Source: Amphimedon queenslandica
Lineage: Eukaryota > Porifera > Demospongiae > Haplosclerida > Niphatidae
NCBI RefSeq assembly: GCF_000090795.2
Contig: NW_003546322.1
Location: 154,826-218,825, forward strand
Direction: 5' to 3'
DNA length: 64,000 bases
In this document: positions 35,541 through 46,746 of the stretch, piece after piece
Numbering within the stretch: position 1 is the first letter of the stretch
Layout: each line of letters begins with the position of its first letter
The notes under the pieces: model-generated
The model's input: only the letters and a program-made list of their open reading frames with translations
Databases searched by the model: none
What the model was told of the DNA's origin: nothing
Position numbers and translations under genes: made by a program

Positions 35541-36715
35541 AAACTGGTTGGATTAAGGCAGCTTCTGATGTGTTTCGTCCGTTACTGGAAAGTGGCAATG
35601 TGGGCACGTTTCACACTCTCATTCAATTGTCAAAACATGTTTGACAGCAACCAAGAGTCTTGCAACAGGTCATGATCACACAATCTATTGATATCCTCTC
35701 TTTACATATGAGGCAAAGGAGATTAGCGCAAACACGTCCACAATCTCTTATATTCTTGTCCTTCTTCACTTTGTTCAGGCTGTCCAGACTTGAGATTCTT
35801 TTTTCTAAATCACTTGGTATCCCAGGCGGTAATACGGTCGGACATGATGAACTTAATGGTCTGGGAGATAGATCAAATTTTGACTTTTTAGATGGTTTCT
35901 AAAAGCTAGTTTCCACAAAATCATCGTCATCACTAATGGTTTAATCATTTGCAGAAAGATAATGGTAATCTTTTTGTGACACTGCCTTCACTAATCATAC
36001 TGCTCTCTAATACTCACTGCCTATTATAGTAGATATGCACAATTTTTTTAAAGTGAATTGTGTGTACTTACTTCGTGTTGTCTTGTTATCAGGAATCCTC
36101 AGGTTATCTTTGTCTTAGAGAACTACGTCATTACCCTTAATAGCCTCTACAGCGATGATGTTGCTCACTGCTTCTATGCAAGCCATTGCAGGTGTCAAAG
36201 TGACAGGGTGGTTGTAGGTTTTCTTTGCTTTCCCTTCTGATACAAAGCATATCTCTACATTTTATTTTATGACTCATTCTTTATAGTACCAGAAGGAGCT
36301 CTAGAACCTTTAAAAGACAGTTAAGGCTTGAATGTATTTGTCCCAAACTTTCTTTTACCACCATGATTGCTTGAACTCCTGCTACTTGACTGGTGAGTCA
36401 GCGGGGTAGACGCAATTGGTGGAGGTAAAGAAGGTACATCACAGGATTGTCCTTGGACAACAAAAGTACTGCTGTTTGACAATCTAAAGGTACCGTCAGT
36501 CTCTGCCTCTTTAGAAAACCTTCCTCAGAAATGAGAACGACACTGTTAGGGTAAAGGTTGAAAGCGCAGCCTGGAGTCTTTAAATTCAGTTAGTTGTACT
36601 TCACTTTTAAGCATTTTCCATTGTAGGAGAAAGAGTAGTCATCTAGGAAGGTATCTATGTCAGCTCCTTTGCTTTGCTGAGTACCGTTGCGCAAGACTAC
36701 AATAGACTGATTGAA
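35540..36715 (-). pseudogene. Decayed gene with RING-like zinc finger, C-terminal part
   Basis: The upstream part (36715-36590) reads 'VVLRNGTQQSKGADIDTFLD' then 'DYSFSYNGKCLKVKYN'. Near 36440 is a Ser/Pro-rich tract ending 'GGKRKFGTNTF'. The last part (35900-35580) ends in a cysteine pattern 'CLICKERISIDCVIMTCCK' then 'GCCQTCF' and, after a TGA and a frame change, 'CETCPHC'. C-x2-C...C-C...C-x2-C...C-x2-C is RING-like, so an E3-type role is possible but not shown. Stops and at least two frame changes make it a pseudogene. It may continue upstream with the exons at 37787-37986 and 38390-38740. Confidence 0.5.
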
Positions 36716-36784
36716 CTGAATGGATGTGGCTAATTATCATTATGGGTGGAGTTTTACTCGACTGTGATGAGCACTCGAGCTGAG

Positions 36785-37330
36785 GTTGAGTTCAGCTAGC
36801 ATATTGCATTTATTAGCAGATAGCATATTGCATTTATTAGCAGATAGCAAATTGTAGCTTAGCAGGCAGTGACTATCAAAATTGTAGCTTAGCAGATAGC
36901 AGATTGCAGCTATAGCAATTAGCAGGTAGCTAAGGAATAGCAGCCAGCAGATCGCAGCTCTGCAGCTAGCAGATATTGCAGTTAGCAGATATTGCAGTTG
37001 ATGAATTGTAGCAGTTCTGCAGTTAGCTGATAGTAGATTGAAGGTTAGATATAGCAGATTGCAACTACCAGCTAGCAGATGTCAGATTGCAGGTAGCAGC
37101 TTTATCCAAAATTTTGTATAATTTATACCAAAACGTTGATTCAATTTCTAAAAACCGTATAAAATGCTCCTTTTCAAATAGCATCCTGGAAAAATGCAGT
37201 TTGGCCACTTTTGTACACTGGTAGCAACAGATTACTGGTAGTTACAGACTCTACGTTGTCGGTTACAGGTTTTAGAAGATTGGAGGTTACAAATTTAGGT
37301 TGCAAATAGAATGCAGGTTGTACACATGTA
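36785..37330 (+). repeat. Imperfect minisatellite, GCAGAT/GCAG-rich
   Basis: Irregular 20-30 bp units built from 'TTAGCAGATAGCA', 'GCAGATTGCAG' and 'AGCTAGCAGAT', fading at about 37105. They return as 'GGTTACAGG', 'GGTTGCAAATAGAATGCAGG' near 37260-37320. The reverse complement of the latter type fills 41390-42195. Confidence 0.75.
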
Positions 37331-37786
37331 CAAATTTTTTATATTGTAGGTGGAGCTAATTTGTTTATAAAATAATTAACCTGTAAATTGACACTTTTAA
37401 TGCACTTATATATTACATTGTTTTTATAATTATTATATTATTGAGAAATTTTATTAACTCATTTAGGTGTCAGTGCAAAGAAACAATTATTCATAATTAT
37501 TGTGAAATGCACCTTAAGAAAGAGTAATTAGTTTAATCATCATAGTCACTTATTTATTTAGCTGACGATTCCTTTTTTGACAACAAAAGGCTTAACCAAT
37601 TGCTTACAGCACACAAGAAGGAAGCAACCTGTTGTAAAACAGACTAGCATTTAAACATTTCCTCTACTAATTTGCAAGTCTCACAAGATGTAGGATTGGC
37701 TTTCAAGTGCCTTTTCAAGCATTGTCACCCTTTGTTCTAGTGCACTGTCCCTTTTCTTTCTAATTTTTTCTCCTATTCTTCTGAGC

Positions 37787-37986
37787 TACATGGCTTGGTG
37801 TTATCTTCTTCATCACTACTAGTCAGTGTGATTGGTGAAGTAGGTGGTGAAATTTTGTTTCTTCTGAATGATGGAAGAGGTTCACAGTCATCATCATCAT
37901 CATCATCTTCTACACATTGATAGCAACGATAATCTTCATCTGTGATAGTGTTAATCCTTTTATTAGATTTCCAAAAGTTGCATCCT
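37787..37986 (-). pseudogene. Acidic exon of an unrecognised protein
   Basis: After a TTTATTTATAG acceptor the minus strand reads 'GCNFWKSNKRINTITDEDY', then 'RCYQCVEDDDDDDDDCEPL' and 'SPITLTSSDEEDNTKPCSSE' to a stop. It has two Cys pairs around an eight-residue aspartate run encoded by a (GAT)n microsatellite. No domain is recognised. It is oriented with, and possibly part of, the RING-like gene downstream. Confidence 0.45.
37888..37911 (+). repeat. (ATC)n microsatellite encoding poly-Asp on the minus strand
   Basis: About seven consecutive ATC units inside the acidic exon. Confidence 0.85.
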
Positions 37987-38389
37987 ATAAATAAATATTT
38001 TTAAGAACTCTCCATAATGAGCTCAAAGGTATAGTTTCGAAGTAAATGCTGTAATTAATGCATTAGTGCATGCATGAGATCATAGAAAGCTATTAGGACA
38101 ACCTTTAGCTTCCTGAAATGGTCATAATTACGAATTCTGCTTCTCTGTTTATATATAAGGTTTTGCTTATGGATCTATGACCCATGCATTAAAATTTAAT
38201 TGATACACGTAATGCTATGCTCTTCAGTGCATGGATGCAAAGTGTTAAATGTCCCAAAAAACTTACCGCGAGAAGCTGATATTTCTGGTATTGGTAGGTT
38301 ATAATTGTCCAGTAATGTAACTTTTTTACTACTGAATACTTCATTTTACAGTTGCTCTGACACACGTCCAATTGTAGCAGTTGCTTCTG

Positions 38390-38740
38390 TCAGAAGGATG
38401 GGAAAGTTAGAGAACTTCTTTAAGTCACTGTTGACGAATTGATTGACCTCTATGCCACTTGTCCAATCAAGGGTTTTTGCTGCAACTCCAGGCGGTTTTG
38501 CTGGCCATTTCGTCTTGATGGAATTGTCTCTTGGAGTTCACAGGGCGCTGGTAGAAACTGACAATGAAACTGCAGCAGCATCTGTAGATGAAGATGCCTT
38601 TGGAACCAATGGATCACCCTGTACTTGATAACGCAGGTATGTTTCAAGAGCAAACTCTCATCTTTCATCAGGAGTTTCAACACTAACATCATCAGCAATG
38701 AGAAGAACAGAGTCCAGAAAAACCCCAAAAATGTGGCCGA
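38390..38740 (-). pseudogene. Decayed exon of an unrecognised protein
   Basis: A single minus-strand frame over 340 bp is protein-like but has three stops. It reads 'FGVFLDSVLLIADDVSVETP', 'EFALETYLRYQVQGDPLVPK', 'GVAAKTLDWTSGIEVNQFVN' and 'ILLTEATATIGRVSEQL'. Two TGA codons stand where a Trp or Arg codon would keep it open. No family is recognised. It may be the N-terminal part of the minus-strand gene ending in the RING-like finger. Confidence 0.4.
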
Positions 38741-38917
38741 TGTGTTTTAAGGTTGAGTTATTTTTCTTTCAGTTTAAATTTTCTGCTGTCCTTGTATAAT
38801 GTATAAGGAGACATGATAATTTACAGAGAGTTTCTTTAGTTCAGATATGCAAGCACGCCTGTAGAGGTCCACAACATGTACTTGTTCCATGCATGTGTCC
38901 GTCCGACCCCAAAAGTA

Positions 38918-41143
38918 TTAATAATGGAGAGCATGCCTGTGGAAATTGTAGCAGAATTGAGGAAGAATGGTTTAACTTATGCAGAAATTAGTTTAAAACT
39001 ACAACAGGACTACGCAAAACAAATAGAGTTTTCAGAAAGGTCTATTCATTGCTATTATAAGGAATGCAATCTAGAAAAAATGTATGATGATGAAGTGGAT
39101 GAAGTAGTGGAGCAGGCTATAATGGAGGTATAGTTATTTTCAGAATTTACAGACCTATACTGCAATAATTAAGGTTGGTGAAACTTATGGGAGGAAAATG
39201 ATAAAAGGCTTGTTAGATTCCAAAGGAGTTTATATTAGTGAGGGAAAGGTAACACAGTCTTTGAAGAGAGTTGACCCCCAAGCATGCACCAGAAGGAGTA
39301 ATAATACTGTAGACAGGACCAACTAAGTTGCATACTATGCTTCAGGGTTTGGTGACAAGTTACACCATGACCAAAATAAAAAATTGGTGATACTTGGAGT
39401 GACTCATGTTATGGCGGTAGATGGTTACTCTGGCATAATTGTTTCTTATGTAATTATGCCTGTCAAGAATAATTTATTAATATATGATCATATTTACAGG
39501 TAAGTTAAACCTATAATCTCACATAAATCAAAATTGAATAGGAAGGCTGTATTTACGTATGGATTGGGGGAACAAATCAGAGTAGACTATGGCAGGATAG
39601 ACCCGTTATTACATGGACTGGAAACAAGCCATTAACGATGTTCCAACCGTGTCTCAATTCTGCATATTTTGCGTATTTTTATTGTGTAATGTGATGTAAT
39701 AATACTATGAAAAACTTTTAATAATAAGATGGAGTTTCTAACAGAATTTGCTGAAGTTTGTCTTGTGAAGGATGCTTGTAAAGCCATTATAAAGGAGAAA
39801 ATGGTTGCAGAGAGATTTTAAGTGCATTGAAAGTGAAAGAAAAATTTTGGAGGTGATGGAGCAGCATGAGACTATATCTAATACCGTAGATTCCTTTTGC
39901 TGTTTTTTGGTTGAGTCATCAATGAAATTACTGCTAATAAAGAGAAGATAGGAAACACAAGCAGTCACAAACCATAAAACATGTATCAATAAACGCAATC
40001 ACTGCAACTAATGTTTGCATGCTTAAGTAGCATTGGCACAAAAACTACACAAACTATGACTCAGTATGAGCTATAGTGAATACTGGTTCAACCATAAAGA
40101 AGACTTTTATCGAACCAAATTTGTTATCATGCCACAGAGGTGCACTTAATATAAGGGAATAATGAGAGTTTTTCATAGTACACTCCATATTGTAAGAGAA
40201 AAAACTACACAAAAGTGGTTACAGTAAAACATGCTACAGAGTATGTCCAAGAATAAACAAAGGCAAACAATTATGCTTAAGCAACTCAGATTGTATTCAT
40301 AGGACCACAATAATCTCTATAACTCACAAGATAAACTGAAGACTTGTAAATGAAAGAAATAAAGCTTGTATGACAGCAGTATATTCTATTCATGTTTTGA
40401 TAGCCCGATGCAAGCTAGAAACTGGGAAATGACGTCATCACAGTATATCATAACTACACATTTCCAGTCCATGTAGTAAAGTGTCTATGGTGGCAGGGAA
40501 TTTTTTGACACTCAGAAAAATAACGACAACAGTATGACTCTACTGAAATAGTACCTATTGTGCGAAATCCATCTGCCCAGGTATGATTACAAATGATTAC
40601 AATTACATTGAATAGCTATAAATACATTCATGCAGAACTTGACAGTGGAGAGATTGTGGCCACAGGTTAACGCTAGGGTAAATTATGCATTAAAAGAATA
40701 CTATTCTCAAAGCAAGATAGAAAGAGTATTGACATGACCTGTCCTACAACTCGCTATTGTGTGTCACAGTGGTAATAAAATTAGCAACAGTGGGTATGGA
40801 AAGGTTCATCTCAGCTTGGAATTCTCATTTTATTGCTGGTATGTATAGACCATACACACATGTAATACTTCATTAATGTGATTTTTAAAATATAGGTAAA
40901 GTTGTTCCACTTGTATTAAGTTCACGTTTCACAACACAAGTACAAGCTTTAGTTGTACCCAGCACTGTTACAGCTACACAAGATTATGAGCAGCAAGGAG
41001 GATCACTAACTTATTTTTTGTGAATTTGGCATAGACCCATTAAGAGAAAGGTATGATTTAATTGGACTTAGAGATGAGCTTTTTGGTGTTGACATAGGAA
41101 GATACAAAACAGTAATTACTGATGCTGTTTCAGAAAGTGGTTG
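38918..41143 (+). pseudogene. Family B integrase-type DDE transposase, split by insertion
   Basis: It starts 'MESMPVEIVAELRKNGLTYA', a helix-turn-helix-like N-terminus. Two clean short introns follow (39128-39173 and 39500-39541; exons rejoin in frame). The core has 'KLHHDQNKKLVILGVTH' (first Asp), 'EQIRVDYGREFF' (second Asp) and 'LTVERLWPQVNARVNY' (Glu), i.e. a full DDE set of rve type. The tail has 'RFISAWNSHFIAGM', 'YEQQGGSLTYF' and 'EFGIDPLRERYDLI'. An 894-bp element interrupts the second Asp block. After it the frame carries a stop at 40549 and frameshifts near 40760 and 41025, so the copy is dead. It differs from family A but shares the overall architecture, including a C-terminal DPL/DPIR-type tail. 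Confidence 0.8.
39597..40490. mobile_element. Non-coding DNA element inserted in family B transposase
   Basis: The element starts ATAGACCCGTTATTACATGG and ends CCATGTAGTAAAGTGTCTAT(GG), an imperfect inverted pair with a perfect core TACATGGACTGGAAA. TGGCAGG lies just outside both ends (39590-39596 and 40491-40497). Deleting the element plus one copy gives an uninterrupted R-V-D-Y-G-R-E-F reading, the expected transposase motif. It has no ORF. The duplication is 7 bp (8 bp with one mismatch), compatible with a hAT-like or similar non-autonomous element. Confidence 0.88.
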
Positions 41144-41389
41144 AGCGTGCCTTGCTTCACTTTTTGATACTTACTCAGAGACTTGCGCAATTAACTTGAT
41201 AATTTATATACAATTAAAAGCCAAAGATCAATTTCTAGATCAATTAAATTAAAATTAAATAAACTTAATTGACAAGTAAAATGATGATAATAATAACCTT
41301 GTTTCAGTTCATTATTGACAATGACTATAATGAATAATTAGTAGCAGCAAACTACTCTTTGTGGCAAGGAATCAACTGTGAGTGGCCTA

Positions 41390-42195
41390 ATCTGTAAAAA
41401 TAGCAGCAATCTGCAATCCACAACCTAGAATCTCAACCTGCACATAGACTTTATCTTCTTTTTACTATACTCTCAGTTAACTGGAATCTGCTCTCCGTAA
41501 CCTGCAATGTATACCGTACGGTTGGTAATATTCGAGGGTCCAAAATTTCATGTTTTCTCCCAAATGTCCTTAGAAGCTAATATTCGTAGGCATAAATATT
41601 CGTGGATGGCAGTTAGCACTCATTTTTTTCACTTGGATCTACAGCACTAGCTTCCAATACATGGCTTATAGTGGAATAAGGAGTAATAGACAAAGACTCT
41701 GGCTCCTCCACTGGCTTGGAAATAGTAGTTAGAGCTCTGCATGGCCCGTTAATTAGTTTTTATGTGTGGGTGGGTATGGGTTAAAATTTCGTGGATAAAA
41801 ATTAACCACGAAATTAACGAAAATTAATACCCCACGAAATTTACCAACCATACGGTAGTTACTTAAAACATAAATTCTGATTTTTGCCACAACTGCAACT
41901 AGTATTTCAAAGCCAGACATGCTGAAACGTGCAACTTGCAATTGGAAATCTGGATTCTGCTATTCGTAATCTGCATTATTATACCTGCAATCTGCAACCT
42001 GTAATCTACGGCCTGCAACCTGCAACCTGTTAGCTACGACCTGAAATCTGCTATTTGCACCCTGTAATTTCTAAAATCTGCATGCAATCTTTAACCTGTT
42101 ATTTGCAGACTTTAATCTGCAAGATGCAACCTGTAATCTGCAACCTGCTATTTGCAACGTGTCATCTATATACCTGTTATGAGCATCTACTACCT
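41390..42195 (+). repeat. Imperfect minisatellite, CTGCAACCTGTAATC-type
   Basis: Irregular 10-12 bp words such as 'CTGCAACCTG', 'TGTAATCTGC' and 'GCTATTTGCA' repeat dozens of times, broken by a MITE at 41512-41857. In reverse complement the words match those near 37230-37330 and, more loosely, 36785-37105, so the two arrays face each other across the family B transposase. Confidence 0.8.
41512..41857. mobile_element. MITE (family M6), first copy
   Basis: Inverted ends TACCGTACGGTTGGTAA and TTTACCAACCATACGGTA, with TA as the outermost dinucleotide on both sides. A second copy at 56619-56961 is colinear over the full length. It is non-coding and carries an internal inverted pair of 'CGTGGATAAAAATTAACCACG' type near the right end. 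Confidence 0.9.
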
Positions 42196-42315
42196 ACACA
42201 ATGCTATCTGTAATTTGCAATGGCCACTTTAAAAGCCTATTAGAATTGCTATTTTTCAGATTTAAATGACAAAAATTGATGTAAAAGAAGAGATTAGAGT
42301 GTGCAACAGTATAAA

Positions 42316-43298
42316 TGCAGATTGGCCACTTTTGTCCACCGGTTGGTTATGGATAGTGGTACTTTGTACCACTTAAGAAATCTTTTGATGCAAAAAAGTG
42401 TCACTAGTAAGATAATGTCAGATCCAACTGCCTGTGAGGAGTTTTTTACTTTGATTGTCAAAGCACATATCTTGGCAGCGGCAATGAAGAAGTTTTGTTT
42501 TAAAACAATGAATGACACTCCTAGTAATAATAGTTTTTGAAAGCATTTTCTAGAAAAAACATTTGGAGAGGATGAATATTTTCCTGGAAGCTGTCAAGGA
42601 AATTATGTATGAGTTTACTTATAATTTTGAAAATAGGATATCAGGAAAGACAGAAAGATCATATCCTTGCAAACTTGAAAGAGCTTTTGACACTTGGATT
42701 ACTATATTTTGAGTTTGTAGACTATTCATGAAGGAGATGGCTATAGGAACCTTAGGTGCTGAAAGTACTTTTTATTAATATTTAAGGCTAAAAACAAGAG
42801 AAAGTATGCAATACAAGCTTTGACTCTTCTTTTTCAATGCTATTTTATTTTTTCCGAGAGAATAAGTCAATAATTGCTCTGGAGTAGGACAATTAACAGG
42901 ACTGGAAGACTTGGTCGGAATGTTCCGATGGATCTTGAAATGGAGCACCTCCATGGTGAACTTAAAGGAGCTATAGGTAATTTACATTCAAATGTAAATA
43001 AAGACTGGACTACAACAATTGAAAGAGCTTTTAAAAAGCTAGTTAAGGTAACAGGTAACTATGATATATGCTTAATTGATACCACTACAATCTAACTACC
43101 ATTCATCTACATCAAATATAAAAGATCTACAATGCGCTCTTGATAAACTAATGAAATGTCATGTACATGCAGAGTGCAGAGGCAGGGCTCATTCCTAATT
43201 GAAAACTTTCAATGGCAACATTGTAGGCACACTTGAACATGACAATATTGAATCTTTGCTTAAAGCTAAGCTTAAGGCAATATTTGACACAATATAAC
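42316..43298 (+). pseudogene. DUF6589-type protein remnant
   Basis: The order of blocks is characteristic: 'DSGTLYHLRNLLMQKSVTS', 'DPTACEEFFTLIVKAHILAA', 'LKELLTLGLLYFEFVDSIHE', then 'LWSRTINRTGRLGRNVPMDL' and 'EMEHLHGELKGAIGNLHSN'. It ends near 'GNIVGTLEHDNIESLLKAK'. These match the C-terminal half of DUF6589 proteins, an uncharacterised family common in basal metazoan and fungal genomes and often repeat-associated. Frames switch at least four times with internal stops, and the N-terminal half is missing. It begins abruptly at the border of the minisatellite region. Confidence 0.7.
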
Positions 43299-43382
43299 TA
43301 TAATCTTTTAAATTGCATAATAGAATACAAAATTTATTTTGTCACTTAATCATCTGCCTTTGAAGAATAATAATTACTTAGC

Positions 43383-43383
<1 letters not shown>

Positions 43384-43423
<40 letters not shown>

Positions 43424-43424
43424 T
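43384..43424 (+). repeat. (AAT)n microsatellite at retrotransposon 3' side
   Basis: Twelve or more AAT units. On the minus strand this is an (ATT)n tract downstream of the retrotransposon, possibly its simple-repeat tail. A second tract is at 43521-43545. Confidence 0.85.
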
Positions 43425-43520
43425 AACAAATTTAAGTTTAGTAGAGTAGGACAGGTTAGTTAGTAGAGTAGAAGAAGAGAATAAGAAGGTAAAGGAAAAA
43501 AAGGACAGAAGAGAGAAATG

Positions 43521-43545
43521 AATAATAATAATAATAATAATAATG
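43521..43545 (+). repeat. (AAT)n microsatellite
   Basis: About eight AAT units, just beyond the end of the retrotransposon frame. Confidence 0.85.
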
Positions 43546-43586
43546 AACATATGGACAATGTTTGACATGTAGATGAAATAATAAAT

Positions 43587-44439
43587 TCAAAATAGAATAG
43601 AGTCAGAGGAGAATGGCGAAAAAGTGTCCATTACGAGAGCCGCATTACCCCTCTGGACAGCAATGGATAACCTCTGAATTAAATAAGTCGTAGTCATAGC
43701 CTCTCCAGAATATCTCATAATGCGGCAACCCAAATCGTGTGCAAAGGAGAGGGACTTAGGCCGAACGGAACCTAATGACTCTATGGCTAAGGGGGTGAAA
43801 ATGTGGTTTGCGGTAAGGTCACAGTACTTTGCCTCTTTAAGGGACTCCGCAAGAGCAGCCACTGCACTGGCGCTGGAGATTGCCACTGGCCTATAGGAAG
43901 TTGCCAGTGAGTCCGGAACAGTCACATCCCATATAAGAGGTCGACCACGCTCCCAAGCCAGAGGGTTCAAGACAGGAAGGAATACCTGCTGAAGATAGAC
44001 CACGGTGTACCACCTCATTGAGAGCACCATGTCTGGGATGGCGCCTACTCCCCCTCTTACAACTCAAACCGTGAAGACCAAATTTGTTCACCACAGCACC
44101 ACAATGATGACATGTATGGGGAACACAGACCTGAAGTCCGAGACAGAGAGCAACCCCGATTCTGATGGCACAATCCTCGAGTCTCAGACCCAGAGAAGAG
44201 ATGGGAAGAGCCTGGAGCCAAGCTCCTGACTCAGAAGATGAGACTGCTATTAGTCTGGCACAGGCAAGATCATCCTCAGCATTACTTAGCAAAAGATGCT
44301 GAAATTTGGGGGTTGTCCCATGCCTTTTGAGTAGGCTCAGATTCAACTGGTGGGGGAGAGATATCCTCAGAAGCACAGGACCACAGCTCCTTAGCCTTAG
44401 TGACCAACGGCAGACTGTGAGGTGAACGACTATCATCAT
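43587..44439 (-). pseudogene. CCHC finger and restriction-like endonuclease region
   Basis: The upstream frame has 'CHHCGAVVNKFGLHGLSCKR', a C-x2-C-x9-H-x3-C finger, followed by 'RHPRHGALNEVVHRGLSSA'. After a frame change near 43950 the sequence reads 'RGRPLIWDVTVPDSLATSY', 'ALAESLKEAKYCDLTANHIF' and 'YLIQRLSIAVQRGNAALVMD'. The D-V-T-x-P-D and later E-A-K-Y blocks fit the PD-(D/E)xK-like endonuclease that such elements use to nick target DNA before reverse transcription. Confidence 0.7.
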
Positions 44440-45506
44440 GTAGGATCAGGCTAACGAGACTACTGGAAGCAGCAGCAGAAGTAATATAGCATGAAGTTGC
44501 AAGCTGCACAGCAGACCAAAAGCCCAACCCTCCTCTCCTAACTGGTAGAGATGCTTGAATCCAAGCTGGATCTGAGACACACAATGGGACATTCAATAGC
44601 GAGCTGAGGGTGGTGCATAGAAGAGAATCAATATCTGACAGAGAAGATGATAGGACAGAAGGGGCAGTTCTGAGGAGAAACATTGACCTAGGGATAGAAA
44701 AAAAAGACTGAAGTAGAATGATAGAATCGTGGAGTGAAAAATTACGTAACCTCTCACCAACTCTACTTAGAGTAGATATCTTCTCATTGATAGCAGTATA
44801 TAGACAATCACCAACCCCCAAAGGAGATCCCAACAGAACAGCAGACTCAGCAGATGTATTTGTAGCTCCAGGAAGAGATGATGTCACACTGTTGACAATA
44901 GATGGGTTGTCCGAGATAATTTCAGACTTAACCGGGTTAAGATGTAATCCAATCCTCTCCGCCTTTCTAATTATGAAGATGTCTGACCTGAGGGAATCAA
45001 CTGGACCACCCAATGTGATATCATCCAAATAAGACACAAAATGGGGACTGCAATTGACCTAGAAACTGATGCAACGTAAGGCTAAACAGTAGAGGACCTA
45101 AAGGGTCCCTCTGCTGAACACCTTGAGAGTGGATAATATCTTCCTCCCAAAACAGAGAAGAGGAGGAGGAGTAGGCAGAAAATACCAACGGGTAGAGAGA
45201 AGGACAGAGATCACTCACTGCATCTAACATACAATCACGTCTGAAAGAGTTAAAAGCGTTTCTAAAATCTAGCTTAACCATAGCATCGTCTGGAGCTAAA
45301 TGATGGAGAAACTCACGACCAGCATGCACCGCTGCTTGAATACCTCCCTTAATACCACAACCCAGCTGGCGTGGTGAAAATAGTTCAGATAGATCTCCCA
45401 TCACTCTCCTACAGGCAACCTTAGCAACCAAGCGACGGAGACTGCTGCCAATCGCAATTGGTCTAACACCACCTCCTTCCTTGCTCAGAGCAATGGACTT
45501 TTGCAC
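44282..45506 (-). pseudogene. Reverse transcriptase domain
   Basis: From 45506: 'EGGGVRPIAIGSSLRRLVAK', then 'MVKLDFRNAFNSFRRD' (first catalytic Asp region), then 'GVQQRDPLGPLLF', where the family motif Q-G-D-P has Arg in place of Gly. After a one-base frame change near 45035 comes 'YLDDITLGG', the Y-x-D-D catalytic block. The thumb region follows to 44282 with 'LPVRRGGLGFWSAVQLA'. The YLDD pair is intact but the Q-G-D change and the frameshift argue against activity. The N-terminal end of this open part is created by the inserted element, not by a start codon. Confidence 0.85.
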
Positions 45507-45547
45507 TTAAGCGATTCTAATTAACGCGCACCCAAAGTGGTGGTAAA

Positions 45548-45712
45548 ATGGCGGATTTTTGGAGGAAAGACAGGCTGAACAATCTTCTCTTTTATCCAGC
45601 CATTCTAGCTGTGGGAGCCACTTTGAGCTGTCCTTTTGCTTCAGTATACTCTATTTATCTCTTCTGTAAGCTCTTTGGTTGCTGTTTTGGCTTTTATAGC
45701 ATTTTATCATAG
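45548..45712 (+). CDS. 54-codon ORF in the left arm, hydrophobic
   Basis: In the context AAAATGGCGGA, the frame reads 'MADFWRKDRLNNLLFYPAIL' and then a hydrophobic Cys-rich stretch ending 'FCKLFGCCFGFYSILS'. The mirror copy in the right arm (46747-46935, minus) preserves the frame with about three substitutions. The third copy at 61597 has an early stop. It has the composition of one or two membrane segments. It could be a captured first exon or a chance ORF kept by recent arm identity, and function is not shown. Confidence 0.3.
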   Translation: MADFWRKDRLNNLLFYPAILAVGATLSCPFASVYSIYLFCKLFGCCFGFYSILS

Positions 45713-46746
45713 GAATATTCTCACAAACGGGCAATTCCCGTTTTTCTAAATTTTGCTTTCAGGGGCCAAGGCGCCTGCTCCTCCATTGCCATGAAGACAG
45801 AAGTGTATTCAGCTGAGTCCTATGACTTGTGTCTATCATCAGACTTAGTCTCAGTCTATCAGAACCAGGTACGGTGGAATAACTCACTCAGTTGCCACGT
45901 TGCAGCTGGAGTGTGGATCATTATGACCATCTTTTCACTTCTTAAAACCATAGGATTGGTCTTTAATCACATGTAAGAAGCATTCCAAGGAACGTAAGTG
46001 TGGTGGAATAGCTGAGCATCATGTAACAAGCTATTAATAGTAACATCCAGTATGAAGTGAAACACTTCCATCATTACATGATTTTAATATTTTATTTATG
46101 ATAAAATTAATGTCAATTACAATAATTATCTTTGTTATTGTCAAAATAGTTTCTAATTATTGTGTATATACTGTTAATATCATAAAAGTATGAGTAAATA
46201 CATAAATAGTCGTCTATACAAATGCAATGTAGTGACCTAGTCATAACAACAATAATAGTTCTAGCAACAACACCCATAATGTTTTTTATAACTTAAATAA
46301 TAAGTAAAACTGTTGGGAGAGGATACAAATGGTTTAGAGCCATGAACAAGTCCTGAATGTGACGATTCCTCTCTCCAAGTATTGGATAGCGACACGGGGT
46401 ATTAATACGACATGAGGTGCTCATATAATACAACCAGTGAATGTACAGATAAAGAATGAGCTCTTGCATGCCTCAACTATCTATAAAAGAGCCAACCAAT
46501 AGTTTTAAGAAGTGAAAAGATGGTCATAATCATCCACACTCCAGCTGCAACATGACAAGTTGACAACTGAGTGAGTTATTCCACCATACCTGGTTCTGAT
46601 TGACTGAGACTAACTCTGATGATAGACACTAGTCATAGGACTCAGCTGAATACACTTCTGTCTTCATGGCAATGGAGGGGCAAGTGCCTTGGCTCCTGAA
46701 AGCAAAATTTAGAAAAAGGGGGAATTTCCAATGGGTGAGCATATTC

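Noticed and set aside
43374-43568. Minus-strand ORF with long Ile runs
   Set aside because: It is simply the translation of the (AAT)n microsatellites.
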